Below are positions 27,120 to 36,281 of a DNA stretch of 64,000 bases, one piece after another (within the stretch, counting starts at the first letter, position 1; every line of letters starts with the position of its first letter). The position numbers were made by a program, and so were the translations under genes. Location: contig NZ_RJJT01000025.1 in assembly GCF_003938655.1 (NCBI RefSeq), positions 1 through 64,000 of the forward strand, written 5' to 3'. Origin of the DNA: Rhizobium pisi (lineage in GTDB: Bacteria > Pseudomonadota > Alphaproteobacteria > Rhizobiales > Rhizobiaceae). A model generated the notes under the pieces. The model ran no database searches. It saw only the letters and a list, made by a program, of their open reading frames with translations, and was not told the origin of the DNA.

Positions 27120-27722
27120 CTAATGCTCCGCCATGATCGGCAAATCAGCCGGGAATATCGTGTCGCGGGTCATCGCCTCATCCAGATCAAGCTGGTTGGT
27201 TGTTATCAAGCTTAAGAGGGCGCCGTATGATGCCACATGTCGCTGCGCCTCCGGCGTGCCGATGTGATTGGCGGCGTGAAGGACAAATGGAGGCAGGAAC
27301 TTCATTCCGCAGAGCGTCGCGGTTTGCTGCAAAGGCAGCAGGAACTGGCGCAGTGGGTAATTATTGCCTCCAGTTGCCGAGTAGTCGGTCTCACGACCGC
27401 CTGTGGTGACGCTTATGAGCGCGAATTTGTCAGCCAGTAGCTTCCCCTGTGGACCATAGGCGAACCCGTATTCCAACACGAGATCCTGCCACTCTTTCAG
27501 AAGCGAGGGCGTCGAATACCAGTAGATCGGGAATTGGAAGACAATGACATCGTGGTCCAGCAAGCGTTTCTGCTCGCGATCAATATTAATCTGAAAACGA
27601 GGATATTCCTCATAGAGATCAACGAACGTCAAATCGTCGACTCTACGGGCCACATCGGCCATTGCGAGATTAATACTCGATTTCCGTTGTGCGGGATGCG
27701 CAAACAGAACTAGGACACGCAT
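27120..27722 (-). CDS. KefF-like flavodoxin-fold NAD(P)H:quinone oxidoreductase
   Basis: This 200-residue protein matches the NQO1/KefF/MdaB flavoprotein family: an FMN/FAD phosphate loop near VLFAHPAQRKSSIN, the FQFPIYWYSTPSLLKEWQD segment, and a flavin-contacting TTGGRETDYSATGGNNYPL. It reduces quinones by two electrons and, in Kef systems, binds and stimulates the antiporter. I chose the ATG at 27722, with GAAGG before it, over a frame extending to 27911. It is the first gene of the kefF-kefB-cytochrome c operon and is divergent from a 58-residue ORF. Confidence 0.87.
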   Translation of the reverse strand: MRVLVLFAHPAQRKSSINLAMADVARRVDDLTFVDLYEEYPRFQINIDREQKRLLDHDVIVFQFPIYWYSTPSLLKEWQDLVLEYGFAYGPQGKLLADKFALISVTTGGRETDYSATGGNNYPLRQFLLPLQQTATLCGMKFLPPFVLHAANHIGTPEAQRHVASYGALLSLITTNQLDLDEAMTRDTIFPADLPIMAEH

Positions 27723-27765
27723 GCTGGTACCTTCTCTTGTCACACAATTGCGCGAGCCGATCCGC

Positions 27766-27824
27766 CACCACCTCGAAAGGTGGTGTTTCATCGTCCTAAA
27801 GGGTTGGTCTCTCCAATTATTGGA
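27766..27824. promoter_or_regulatory. Inverted repeats in a divergent intergenic region
   Basis: Between the kefF-like gene (start 27722, minus) and the 58-residue ORF (start 27927, plus) are two inverted repeats. One has 8-bp arms at 27766-27773 and 27778-27785 around CGAA; the other has 5-bp arms at 27812-27816 and 27820-27824. They are candidate operators for an electrophile- or redox-responsive repressor. No regulator gene is adjacent, so the factor is unknown. Confidence 0.3.
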
Positions 27825-27926
27825 CGATCCGGCAGGAGCGAGCGAAGACATGCGCCGCACTCGATTTTGACAAGAATTCTCCACCCACTTGGTTAGCCTC
27901 CAACGCGTCAAAGAAAGGAGGCTACG

Positions 27927-28103
27927 ATGCCCGAAACACTTACAATTACTGAGATGAGGTCAGATCCATTAATAGCGCTGCTGAACAGAGCCGATGGTAT
28001 CGACCCCGGCAGTTTCGTGAAGCTGCTCGATGAGGCCGCGCAGAAATTGAATAAATACGGGGGTTCCGGCCGGGTTGGGCCTGCATTATGGCATCGCAAG
28101 TAG
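27927..28103 (+). CDS. 58-residue small protein with a strong ribosome site
   Basis: The frame begins MPETLTITEMRSDPLIALL and ends GPALWHRK. An AAGGAGG sequence precedes the ATG at ideal spacing. The first 40 residues can form amphipathic helices (LLNRADGI, FVKLLDEAAQKL), with a basic Gly-rich tail. There is no signal or membrane segment. It is divergent from the kefF operon and could be regulated with it. I do not recognise a family. Confidence 0.6.
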   Translation: MPETLTITEMRSDPLIALLNRADGIDPGSFVKLLDEAAQKLNKYGGSGRVGPALWHRK

Positions 28104-28560
28104 GTGGTCGAGGATTGAGCATTTCTACCACATATCCCGGCCGAGAGGCTTCGCGTTCGTCACCCGCGGTCCGTTATCTGATGGCTTTCTAACGCGCCAC
28201 ACGTCCTGCGAAAGAACGTGATCTCGAACGGTGCTTCGGAAACCCTACCCCACGGGCCCGTCGGTTTTGTCATCCGTTTCGCATGCGTACCCCGTTATTG
28301 CTCGTGGCATGGCTCCAAGTCGATTTCAGGCATCGATTTGTTGGCGCATATTTATAGCGGGGCCGGTTTATGATTCCACCACATCGACCTCTGGTGACCT
28401 GGCGAGAAATGAGTCAGTATTCTACCAGGCTGAAGAGGGAAAACTCGCTTCAAACCTGTGAATTAGAACTTCTTGAAAGACCGGCCCAAGACCTGTAAGG
28501 GCAGACGCGGCGGTGCAGAACCTGAAACTGAAAAAAGCCAAGCTGAATCTTGGGGGCGGC
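28104..28560. other. Upstream region of the first winged-helix/STAND gene
   Basis: This 457-base interval has no supported gene on either strand. It probably contains the promoter for the regulator at 28561. A GTG at 28513 would add 16 residues to that protein, but they are not shared by its two paralogues. No repeat or strong hairpin was noticed. Confidence 0.45.
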
Positions 28561-31287
28561 ATGTCAGTCTTATATTTCGATAGCTTCGAGCTAGATATCG
28601 AAAATCGGAGGCTGTCTGCGGATGGGAAAGCACTCCGCCTTGGGAGTCGAGCCTTCGATATTCTCGCCGCACTTGCCACGCGGGCCGGACAGGTCGTCAG
28701 TAAAGAAGAGCTTATTCGGACGGTTTGGCCAACCACAATCGTGGAAGAAGGAGCGCTGAGAGTCCATCTCGTCTCGCTTCGGAAGTCACTCGGGGATGAA
28801 GCTCGGAAATTTATCGAAAATGTGCCTAGCCGAGGATACCAGTTTCTACCGGCTGTCAGAGTAAGTCCTTCCGCGACGACAAACCGTCCAGCGAATCCGA
28901 TCGATAAGTCGACATTGCCGAGAACGGCTACCAAGCTCCTTGGTAGGGAAGATTTTATACGAACGACCGCTGAGTTTTTTAAGACAACGAGGCTCCTTAC
29001 GATTGCTGGTGCAGGCGGCATAGGCAAAACATCGGTCGCGATAGCGGTAGCCAGAGTGCTAAGCGAGCAGTATCGTGTGCTGTTCTTGGATCTCGCCGCC
29101 CATTCCACTGGCGAGACATTGCTGCCATCGCTGGCGAGCCAGTTGGGACTAAGTGTCTACGGATCGAATGTTCTCCCAGCGATTATCGGCGAGTTGCAAA
29201 AGAGCGCCACCCTCTTGGTTTTTGATAACTGCGAGCATGTTGTTGACGAAGCCGCTCGCGCCGCCGAGGAAATTTTAAAGGCTTCGCCATTGACCACTAT
29301 TTTGGCGACAAGCCGGGAGCCATTGCGGGCGTCTCTTGAGCGCGTGCGGCAACTTCCACCTTTGGAGGTTCCCCCTGAGGGTTCATCGGCCGTAAACCCA
29401 TCAGAATATGCTGGATTAGAACTTTTCATTTCTCTCGCAGGCCTCGTGGCCGATGAAAGTGACTTTGCACGCCCCGAAGCAATGACTTTGGCGGCCGATA
29501 TCGTCCGCAGGCTCGATGGAATACCCTTGGCTATCGAACTCGCAGCTGCGCGAGCGTTCGATATGGATCTCGAAAGTCTTCATCGCTCGGTCGCGGACCC
29601 GCTGGCTCTGTTACGGCGAGGTCGTCGTACCGCACCGCCCCGTCAACAAACGCTAAGAGCCGCTTTGGACTGGAGCTACAACACGCTGGAGCCCACCCAA
29701 AAGGACCTGTTAGATCGGCTTTCTGTTTTTGCTGGTCCATTCACTGCGGACCACGCAAGGTGGGTTGCTGCGGAGGATGTCTCCGACGAAGAATTCTACG
29801 ATGCCTTTGACGGGTTGTTTCTAAAGTCTTTGCTCAACGTCTCCGCCGCAGGCGGCAACTATCGGCTCTTGGTCACCACAAGGGAATATGCGGCGACCAA
29901 ACTCGCCAACTCCGGTTTTGATCAATTCTGCAAATTGGCTCACGCCAAGCTTTGCCGCGCTCGGCTTGCTGAAGCTGAGCGCGATTGGACCGTTCTCGAT
30001 ACGGGTAGTTGGCTCAACGAACACGGAGGCTTGGTTCACGAGCTCCGAAGCGCACTAGAGTGGGCATTTTCCGAAGGCGGCGAGACGCGAGCCGGAATTG
30101 ATCTTGTGGCCAGTTCCAACATCATTTGGACCCAGCTCGGCCTGATGGCTGAGCAGCTCACGCACCTTGAACGCGCCCTCGCCTACTTCGATCAGCTAGA
30201 CGGGGTCGACGCACTTACCGAGATGAACCTACGGGTCTCTCATGGCGGCACCTTATACCACATCAAGAGCTCAGAACGTGACCAGGAAGCAATCGAAGAG
30301 TTTTCGAAAGCCAAATCCATTGCCGAGAATTTGCGTGACCACATGAACACACTCCGCGCGGTCGGAGGAATGACGGCAATCCACACTATGAATGGTGACT
30401 ACGTCGAGGCGATATCACTGGCACACCGTTTCAACGACCTCTTTGGGAACGTACTGCCGAATGCAGCGAGCCGCCTCCTTGCTCACAACTTCCATTACAT
30501 CGGAAACTTTGACGCCGGGTTGAAACACGCGCAAACTGCACTCGAACTCGCAAGGGGAGGTGTCCGCGGGACTCTCAACAACGGAGCGAGTTATGATCAG
30601 CGCATCAGTGCTTTATCGACGGTCGTCAAGACTCTGTGGGTTCAGGGAAAGCTTTCAGAGGCGAGGACCTTGCTTGCCTCGACATTTGACGAAGCTAGCG
30701 CATTAGATCACGCCATCTCGTACTGCCTCTTCCTTTCAGTTTCCGCATGTCCAACTGCGTTTGGCATGGGAGACCATGATCTTGGAGTTCGGCTTCTCAG
30801 CCATCTAGCCGAAAAAGCAACGAAGAACTCCCTCCTTCGGTGGCAAGAATGGGCCACGACGTTCCATCATGTCGCTAAAGCCGTCCAGTTGGGCAACTCG
30901 GACGAGTTCAATCAAAGCCTTAGGAATGCGAAGGGTGCTCGGTTCGAAAATTGCCTTATGGCAGGCGGTCACCTCGCCGATGACGACACGTTGGATCGTG
31001 CGCTTTCAAAGAATGCAGGGTGGTGCCGTGCGGAATTGTACCGATTGAAGGGAGAGCGACTTCTTCGTGAAAATGCTCAAGATGGCCGGGACCTAATACG
31101 TCGTGGATACGATCTTGCAACGGAACAAGGCGCAAAGTTTTGGGCACTTAGATCTGCGACCAGTCTCGCAAAACACGCGGCGGAACCTCATGGTCAGGCA
31201 GAGCGCGAGAGGCTAGCGGAGATACTTTCCTTTTTCGAGGGTGAAGCTTTGTCCTTGGACGTCTCCGAAGCACGTAAATTCGCATAG
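28561..31287 (+). CDS. Winged-helix (OmpR-type) / STAND ATPase / TPR-like regulator, copy 1
   Basis: This 908-residue protein starts with an OmpR/ToxR-type winged helix (1-100: GSRAFDILAALATRAGQVVSKEELIR, read here in two parts around residue 40). A STAND/NB-ARC ATPase follows, with Walker A GAGGIGKT at 150-157, Walker B LLVFDNCEH, ATSREPLR and LDGIPLAIELAAAR. From about 500 residues on it is helical-repeat (TPR-like). Such proteins hold ADP until a ligand or partner opens them, then bind DNA. The ATG at 28561 matches the paralogues' starts (54331 and 63282). Its gene is flanked by detoxification genes but no obvious dedicated target. Confidence 0.87.
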   Translation: MSVLYFDSFELDIENRRLSADGKALRLGSRAFDILAALATRAGQVVSKEELIRTVWPTTIVEEGALRVHLVSLRKSLGDEARKFIENVPSRGYQFLPAVRVSPSATTNRPANPIDKSTLPRTATKLLGREDFIRTTAEFFKTTRLLTIAGAGGIGKTSVAIAVARVLSEQYRVLFLDLAAHSTGETLLPSLASQLGLSVYGSNVLPAIIGELQKSATLLVFDNCEHVVDEAARAAEEILKASPLTTILATSREPLRASLERVRQLPPLEVPPEGSSAVNPSEYAGLELFISLAGLVADESDFARPEAMTLAADIVRRLDGIPLAIELAAARAFDMDLESLHRSVADPLALLRRGRRTAPPRQQTLRAALDWSYNTLEPTQKDLLDRLSVFAGPFTADHARWVAAEDVSDEEFYDAFDGLFLKSLLNVSAAGGNYRLLVTTREYAATKLANSGFDQFCKLAHAKLCRARLAEAERDWTVLDTGSWLNEHGGLVHELRSALEWAFSEGGETRAGIDLVASSNIIWTQLGLMAEQLTHLERALAYFDQLDGVDALTEMNLRVSHGGTLYHIKSSERDQEAIEEFSKAKSIAENLRDHMNTLRAVGGMTAIHTMNGDYVEAISLAHRFNDLFGNVLPNAASRLLAHNFHYIGNFDAGLKHAQTALELARGGVRGTLNNGASYDQRISALSTVVKTLWVQGKLSEARTLLASTFDEASALDHAISYCLFLSVSACPTAFGMGDHDLGVRLLSHLAEKATKNSLLRWQEWATTFHHVAKAVQLGNSDEFNQSLRNAKGARFENCLMAGGHLADDDTLDRALSKNAGWCRAELYRLKGERLLRENAQDGRDLIRRGYDLATEQGAKFWALRSATSLAKHAAEPHGQAERERLAEILSFFEGEALSLDVSEARKFA

Positions 31288-31566
31288 TCTCCAGCCATCT
31301 GTCACAGCCGAAACTTACAAGATCGTATAAGCATCCGCGGCGCATTATCGGATCACACTCGATCAGGATTAGCATATGCGACACGATCAACAGCATAGCT
31401 ATTCGACAGGGTTGCCACTGCTGGTCATCAAATCAGCAGTGTTCTCAATCGCGCTCTATGCAATCCTCGGAAAGGCAGGTTGCGCACCACACCCAGGTTC
31501 CCGCCCGCTACCGGAACCTTCTTAATTAATCGGCGATGAATTCCAGCGACTTAGAGAGAATTTCGA

Positions 31567-31806
31567 ATGCATATCACCTATCACATTGGCCCCCATGACG
31601 GTGGTTTTGCGTACCGTCTTGATGACGTTTGGTCAGAGCCCTTCAATACACATGACGATGCCTTGACGGCTGCAAGGATTGCCGCGCGGCGACAGCAGAT
31701 AGCAGGCCGCGACACCGAAATCGCTTTTGAGACGACCGACGGCAAATGGCATCGCGAATATTCCCTTGGCACCGACAGACCTGAGACTGAGGTCGTCGAC
31801 GGCTAG
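31567..31806 (+). CDS. Small DUF2188-like protein
   Basis: This 79-residue protein begins MHITYHIGPHDGGFAYRLDD. The pattern of a short beta-hairpin, an acidic turn, a helix rich in Ala and Arg (DALTAARIAARRQQ) and a last strand (EIAFETTDGKWHREYSLG) resembles the small DUF2188 family, whose function is not known. It ends four bases before the LuxR-type gene and is probably co-transcribed with it. A GAGAGAA sequence precedes the ATG. Confidence 0.65.
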   Translation: MHITYHIGPHDGGFAYRLDDVWSEPFNTHDDALTAARIAARRQQIAGRDTEIAFETTDGKWHREYSLGTDRPETEVVDG

Positions 31807-31810
31807 CCAG

Positions 31811-32530
31811 ATGCCTGCTCGTTCGGAACAAAGTAAGACCAAGAACTCTGATCCAGCTCGCATCGTCAGCGAGATTGCCCGGGTTAACTCCTTGCAATCG
31901 CGTTTCCGCTCGATGTTGAAGGGCTATAACTTTCGTTACTTTCTGTTCGGGACTTTCCCGGCGCCAGGGCGCCCACTGTTTGCCGACAACGTTCTGGCGA
32001 CCAACTGGCCCACCGATCTGCTGGACGCCTACAAATTTCGAAACCTATTGACTGAAAGTCCGCTTATCAGGAGGCTTGAGCGGACCGTCCTTCCAGTGCC
32101 GACGATGCCACTACTTCTGGCCCGAGCCCCTCACCCGGGTCACAGACCTCCAGACGGGATTTTCATCAACGAGGGATTCTCGTTCACGTTTGCGGTTGCA
32201 CTCTCAGATTCAGAACAGCGACGTTACGTTTGTCTAATGTCTGGTCGGCGAAAGGTCGAACGCCACGAAGAGGTGGCGATGCTTATGATGGCACTTTTGG
32301 GAGCGGTAGACTCATATAGTTCGCGTCCGCGGGCAACTGAAGTTTTGACACCTCGCGAGAAAGAATGCCTCCGATGGGCCAGCGCGGGTAAAACGAGCCG
32401 CGAAATCGGGCAAATACTTGCGCTGTCCAATCACACAATCGATGGCTATCTCAGAGCCGCCATGGAAAAGCTCGATGCAGTAACGCGCACACAAGCTGTG
32501 GCAATGGCGTCTAGGCTTGGGTTGATCTGA
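31811..32530 (+). CDS. LuxR-family transcriptional regulator
   Basis: This 239-residue protein has an N-terminal domain of about 165 residues in the position of an autoinducer-binding domain and a C-terminal LuxR helix-turn-helix (about 175-239: LTPREKECLRWASAGKTSREIG, quoted in part, then TIDGYLRAAMEKL). The N-domain has the general alpha-beta layout of acyl-homoserine-lactone receptors but I cannot confirm the ligand residues. No luxI-type synthase lies in the window, so it is likely an orphan (solo) LuxR. The ATG at 31811 follows the DUF2188-like stop by four bases. Confidence 0.8.
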   Translation: MPARSEQSKTKNSDPARIVSEIARVNSLQSRFRSMLKGYNFRYFLFGTFPAPGRPLFADNVLATNWPTDLLDAYKFRNLLTESPLIRRLERTVLPVPTMPLLLARAPHPGHRPPDGIFINEGFSFTFAVALSDSEQRRYVCLMSGRRKVERHEEVAMLMMALLGAVDSYSSRPRATEVLTPREKECLRWASAGKTSREIGQILALSNHTIDGYLRAAMEKLDAVTRTQAVAMASRLGLI

Positions 32531-32778
32531 AAGCGGATTGATTACGAGGTGCTTGGCACCCCTGCAAACGGCATATGCGATTGGCGCTTGCCAAGCCACA
32601 TCGCGAGCGGACCACGCTTGCAGATTATCTAAAGGATGGGCGCGATGAGATGGCTCGTACTAGGTTTATGAAAACCCGGGGGTAGGCACGACGGCGCGTG
32701 ACAGCACTTGCGTCCGCTAGAACGAGGCGGCTATCGATTATCTGCATTGGTGATTTGCGCGGGGCGGAAGAGCCACGA

Positions 32779-33030
32779 TCACCGGCCGGGACCATGCGCC
32801 TCAGCAGTAGCAATCCTCCCGACGATATCAGCATAGCTCTCACTGACGTATATACCGTAGGGGCCGCGGTCTCCGATAGGAACCGACGTTTGGATAACCG
32901 TGCTGCCGCCGCTTACCACAACAGCCACGATATGGTTCACGTTGATGGTTACTTGACCGCCGATATTGGTGGACGTCGCATTGATGAAGGCCAATTGATT
33001 CTGCGATGGTTGGTTTTTCTGCCCCTGCAC
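32779..33030 (-). CDS. Small protein, last of three coupled tiny genes (FlbD-like layout)
   Basis: The product is about 83 residues from a GTG at 33030, two bases past the stop of the preceding gene; a TTG at 33072 is an alternative. Its middle and end (GGQVTINVNHIVAVVV, then YGIYVSESYADIVGRI) resemble the small beta-hairpin-helix pattern of FlbD-type proteins. The likeness is weak and no function is assigned. It is third in a minus-strand series of three very short genes. Confidence 0.45.
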   Translation of the reverse strand: MQGQKNQPSQNQLAFINATSTNIGGQVTINVNHIVAVVVSGGSTVIQTSVPIGDRGPYGIYVSESYADIVGRIATAEAHGPGR

Positions 33031-33032
33031 TG

Positions 33033-33293
33033 CTATCGTTGATTTACGGGAGTCAGTCCGCTTTTCCACCAATCAACGCTGTCCCTGGTCATAAGTACGA
33101 CCGACTGGCCGGTCTTTTGAACCAGCGTAGAAGCCAATCTCTCCGCAGCCTCAAGGTCATCCATCTCCTCGACCCACGGATCTTGCCCGTCGATTGGCGG
33201 GCAGTAAACCAGTACGTCATCTGAATCGCCTGGCGCGATGATGATTACTCGGCGCATCACGCTTGAGGCGTCATAGGTGAAATAATATCTCAT
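33033..33293 (-). CDS. Small hypothetical protein, second of three coupled tiny genes
   Basis: This 86-residue protein begins MRYYFTYDASSVMRRVII. The ATG at 33293 is preceded by GGAG at six bases, better than the upstream ATG at 33332. It has an alternating strand/helix pattern with an acidic segment (EEMDDLEAAERLAS). I do not recognise the family. It lies between two other tiny genes on the same strand and is probably co-translated with them. Confidence 0.5.
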   Translation of the reverse strand: MRYYFTYDASSVMRRVIIIAPGDSDDVLVYCPPIDGQDPWVEEMDDLEAAERLASTLVQKTGQSVVLMTRDSVDWWKSGLTPVNQR

Positions 33294-33328
33294 TTTTTCT
33301 CCGCCAGGATTCACGGCCCACGCCGGGT

Positions 33329-33517
33329 TCACATCCGAGACCAGTGAAAGCTGATGGTAACAGTCGATCGCCGTTCGGTAGTTGCTACTCCGCCTTCTTC
33401 AACGAAGTCAGCGGGAATTTCCCGTTGCTTCCACGGAGACTTGTCGGCCACGAACCTGTCGCGGTTTGCGCTAGGGTGTTCTTCGTAGCCGTAACGATCG
33501 ACATTGGCTACCGTCAT
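33329..33517 (-). CDS. Small hypothetical protein, first of three coupled tiny genes
   Basis: This 62-residue charged protein begins MTVANVDRYGYEEHPS and has a GAGG site before the ATG. It has no membrane span or signal and looks partly disordered. Its role is unknown. The 259 bases before it (33518-33776) contain no supported gene and should hold the promoter for the three-gene set. Confidence 0.45.
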   Translation of the reverse strand: MTVANVDRYGYEEHPSANRDRFVADKSPWKQREIPADFVEEGGVATTERRSTVTISFHWSRM

Positions 33518-33776
33518 CTTTGATCCTCAAGACTTCAAGACCACGACATCGCCATTGCTCCGGCCTCGCGGGCCGCAGGGGTGTCGCCGAACGATACTGC
33601 CATCGTCAATCCGCGCCCGCTCTATGTCGGCACGGCGGCTGAGCGAGCAGCAGATCCGTACAGGCCAGGAACTTCCTAGCAATGGCAAAGCCAGGGTGAG
33701 CTAAACGGATAGCTCGGAACGGCATTTTAAGCCTCCATGGGTGGTTAGAAGGGGTGATAAGAACAGAAAGCGTCGA

Positions 33777-34634
33777 TTACCGGATTCGCTGGACGAAGGA
33801 CGCGATCACTTCTGCAGCGTATTCAGGCACCTGATGTTGGGGTGCATGACCGGCCTGCGGTACCGTTACGATGTGAAGCGACTGCCAAAAGGTCGATACC
33901 TCGAACCAATTGTCTACCGGACAAGCGATGTCGTGGTCGCCACTGACGACGATGATCGGATGGCGTCCAGCGGCCATATCCTCCATCTGCTGCCCGTTCG
34001 GGTCCGGGAAAATGGTGGTACGGTCCTTTGCTTCACTCAGAAGCTTCATGAACGTTGCCTCCTGAATTATGGGCGAGCGGTCATTTTTTCGAGCAGCTAT
34101 TCGTTCGTGAGACAGTCGCGCAGCCTCTTTGCTCCGAGGAGATTCAGGCTCGAAAAACAAAATTGCTTCGTCGGCAAGGTCGTTTACAGGCTTCATGGCG
34201 GTCTTCATGAAGAGTGGGTCTCCGCTGATCTTGGAATGGCCTGGAGGGGCAGTTCCAATCAAAACCAGATGGGAGACCAGTTCCGGATACGTCAGGCTGA
34301 AGACTTGAGCTACGACACCTCCGAGCGACCAGCCGCCCATCACAACCTTCTTGTATCCAAGGAAATCGATCAGGTCCTTGGCGTCCTTCGCCAGGGAGGC
34401 TCGGTCGTAGGTTGGTTCTCCAGTGGATGCACCCAAGCCGGTATAGTCGAAGGTGATAACAGTGAAGTCCTTGGCCAACTCGTCGAGAAACAGGGGGTCC
34501 CAGGCATCAAGTGTACCCCTGAAACGGACCGCAAGAACGAGTGGCGTTCCCTGCCCGATCAAACGGTAGGCAATGCGTCGCCCGTCCAAGTCCGCGTACT
34601 TCGTCTCGGTGTTTGTAGCGTTTTCCAAAGTCAT
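33777..34634 (-). CDS. Alpha/beta hydrolase with unusual oxyanion loop, paralogue
   Basis: This 285-residue alpha/beta-hydrolase has GWSLGG at 101-106 (Ser103), Asp235 (SGDHDIA) and His263 (AGHAPQ). As in the protein at 15889-16707, the normal HG oxyanion motif is replaced by VRFRGTLDAWDP. The substrate is unknown. It lies 24 bases downstream of the flavoprotein disulfide-reductase gene on the same strand, so the two are likely an operon acting on related chemistry. Confidence 0.87.
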   Translation of the reverse strand: MTLENATNTETKYADLDGRRIAYRLIGQGTPLVLAVRFRGTLDAWDPLFLDELAKDFTVITFDYTGLGASTGEPTYDRASLAKDAKDLIDFLGYKKVVMGGWSLGGVVAQVFSLTYPELVSHLVLIGTAPPGHSKISGDPLFMKTAMKPVNDLADEAILFFEPESPRSKEAARLSHERIAARKNDRSPIIQEATFMKLLSEAKDRTTIFPDPNGQQMEDMAAGRHPIIVVSGDHDIACPVDNWFEVSTFWQSLHIVTVPQAGHAPQHQVPEYAAEVIASFVQRIR

Positions 34635-34658
34635 TGATCTCGGTCCTATTAATCGATG

Positions 34659-36059
34659 TCACGCGGCTTTGCGAACAACAGCTGATGCCGGTACATTCGC
34701 AAACAGCATATTCAGCCCCTCGGTGATGGTTGGATGGGCGAATATCCCGTCGCGAAGCGTTGTGAAGGGCAGACCACCAAGCATCGCCATTTGAACGACG
34801 CTCATTACTTCGCCTGCGTTCACGCCGAGCATGCTGAAACCAAGGATCTTGTCGGAATCGACCGCAACGAGCGCTTTCATGAACCCCTTGCGTTGTGAGA
34901 GGGTCCTTGCTCGCGGCACGACATCCATCGGAAGCCTCGCGACGCGGTACTCAATGCCTTCCTTGAGCGCTTCCGCTTCGTTCATCCCGATCCGAGCAAA
35001 TTCCGGATCGATAAAGACGCAGTACGGGATCATTCGACCCTTTGTGGTTCGGTTGCCACCCGTCATCGTGCTCTTGACCACGCGGTAGTCATCGAGGGAC
35101 GCATGGGTGAACATAGGAGTTCCGGCAACCTCACCCATCGCCCAGACGCCATCGGCGGTCGTCCGAAGATGGTCGTCAACCTTGATGAAACCTCGGTCGT
35201 CGACTTCGATACCCGCCAGTTCGAGCCCGATGCCCGCTGTTCGGGGACGTCGGCCCGAGGCGACGAGGATGTGCGATCCCGCGAATACTCGACCATCCGC
35301 GCTACGGACAGTGACACTCTCGCCTGAGCGCCCGCTAACGGAGAGGTCGTAGGCGCTGAGCGCCACCTCTATCCCCTCGCCATTGAGGATCTTCAGAATG
35401 CCTTCGCTGACGTCTGTGTCTTCCCGCGGAGCAAGCCGAGGTCCCCGCTCAAGTATCGTGACTTCTGAACCCAGGCGACGGAAGGCCTGGCCCAGCTCCA
35501 TTCCAATGTAGCCACCGCCGATTACGATCAACTTCGTTGGAAGGTCGCCAAGCTGCAGAGCTTCAACGTGGGTGATCGGAGATGCGTCCGCGAGACCCGG
35601 AAGGTCTGGTACGTCTGCTGTCGTTCCCAAATTGATGAAAACTTGCTCGCCCGAAACAGTTCTCGTTCCAGACGCGGTCTTAACCTGAATGGTTTTCGGG
35701 GCGATGAACTTACCCCAGCCCAATACGAGGTCGAACCCACTTGCGTCGAAACCGGCTTGGTTAGTGGCAACCATCTCTGCCACGACACGCGCGGTGCGAT
35801 CGCGAACAAGATCGAGACTGCTGCGGACGTTGTCGGCGGTGATCCCGAACTCGGAAATCCCCTTCATGGAATGCGCGACTTCGGCGCTACGGATAAGTGT
35901 CTTGCTTGGAATGCAAGCAATGTTGATGCACGAGCCTCCAATGAGACCCACCTCAACGACCGCTACCTTCTTGCCCGCCTTTGCTTGGTCCATGGCCAGC
36001 GTCTTGCCAGCTTTGCCACCGCCAAAGATCAAAATGTCGAATCTGTCGACCGAATTCAT
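34659..36059 (-). CDS. Mercuric-reductase-like FAD/NAD(P) disulfide oxidoreductase
   Basis: This 466-residue class-I pyridine nucleotide-disulfide oxidoreductase has an FAD motif FGGGKAGKTLA near the start, the redox pair C-x4-C in GGSCINIACIPSKT, a second Rossmann motif IGGGYIGMELG near 180, ATP-independent DG motif, and the dimer-domain HPTITE end that supplies the catalytic His-Glu pair. It has neither an N-terminal heavy-metal domain nor a C-terminal vicinal Cys pair, so mercury reduction is unlikely. Reduction of another disulfide, quinone or electrophile is more probable. The ATG at 36059 follows GAGGTG. It probably forms an operon with the hydrolase downstream. Confidence 0.87.
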   Translation of the reverse strand: MNSVDRFDILIFGGGKAGKTLAMDQAKAGKKVAVVEVGLIGGSCINIACIPSKTLIRSAEVAHSMKGISEFGITADNVRSSLDLVRDRTARVVAEMVATNQAGFDASGFDLVLGWGKFIAPKTIQVKTASGTRTVSGEQVFINLGTTADVPDLPGLADASPITHVEALQLGDLPTKLIVIGGGYIGMELGQAFRRLGSEVTILERGPRLAPREDTDVSEGILKILNGEGIEVALSAYDLSVSGRSGESVTVRSADGRVFAGSHILVASGRRPRTAGIGLELAGIEVDDRGFIKVDDHLRTTADGVWAMGEVAGTPMFTHASLDDYRVVKSTMTGGNRTTKGRMIPYCVFIDPEFARIGMNEAEALKEGIEYRVARLPMDVVPRARTLSQRKGFMKALVAVDSDKILGFSMLGVNAGEVMSVVQMAMLGGLPFTTLRDGIFAHPTITEGLNMLFANVPASAVVRKAA

Positions 36060-36281
36060 GGTGCACCTCGTTTCTTCGATGACCCCATGAAGCGGAAAAA
36101 TCTCAACGCGGTCTTGTAAAATTCGGCCTCTAGCCGCCTCACAGCGTTCATAGCCATCAGCGCCGAGACAAGCATCCGTCGTCCACACAAAAGCCGGATC
36201 GTCAAAGACCGGAGCGGGCTCATTTGCGAGTTTTGGGCGAATTCAATCGCGGCCAAGGTGCCGAAAATGAGGAGTATTCAC

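Noticed and set aside
28422..29108. 228-codon minus-strand frame over the STAND regulator
   Set aside because: Antisense to the winged helix and Walker A of a well-supported gene; no independent start site.
31376..31540. 54-codon plus-strand frame with one hydrophobic stretch
   Set aside because: No ribosome site and no family; the hydrophobic part is short and the tail looks random.
33741..34637. 298-codon plus-strand frame
   Set aside because: Almost exactly antisense to the alpha/beta hydrolase with its full catalytic triad; product resembles no family.
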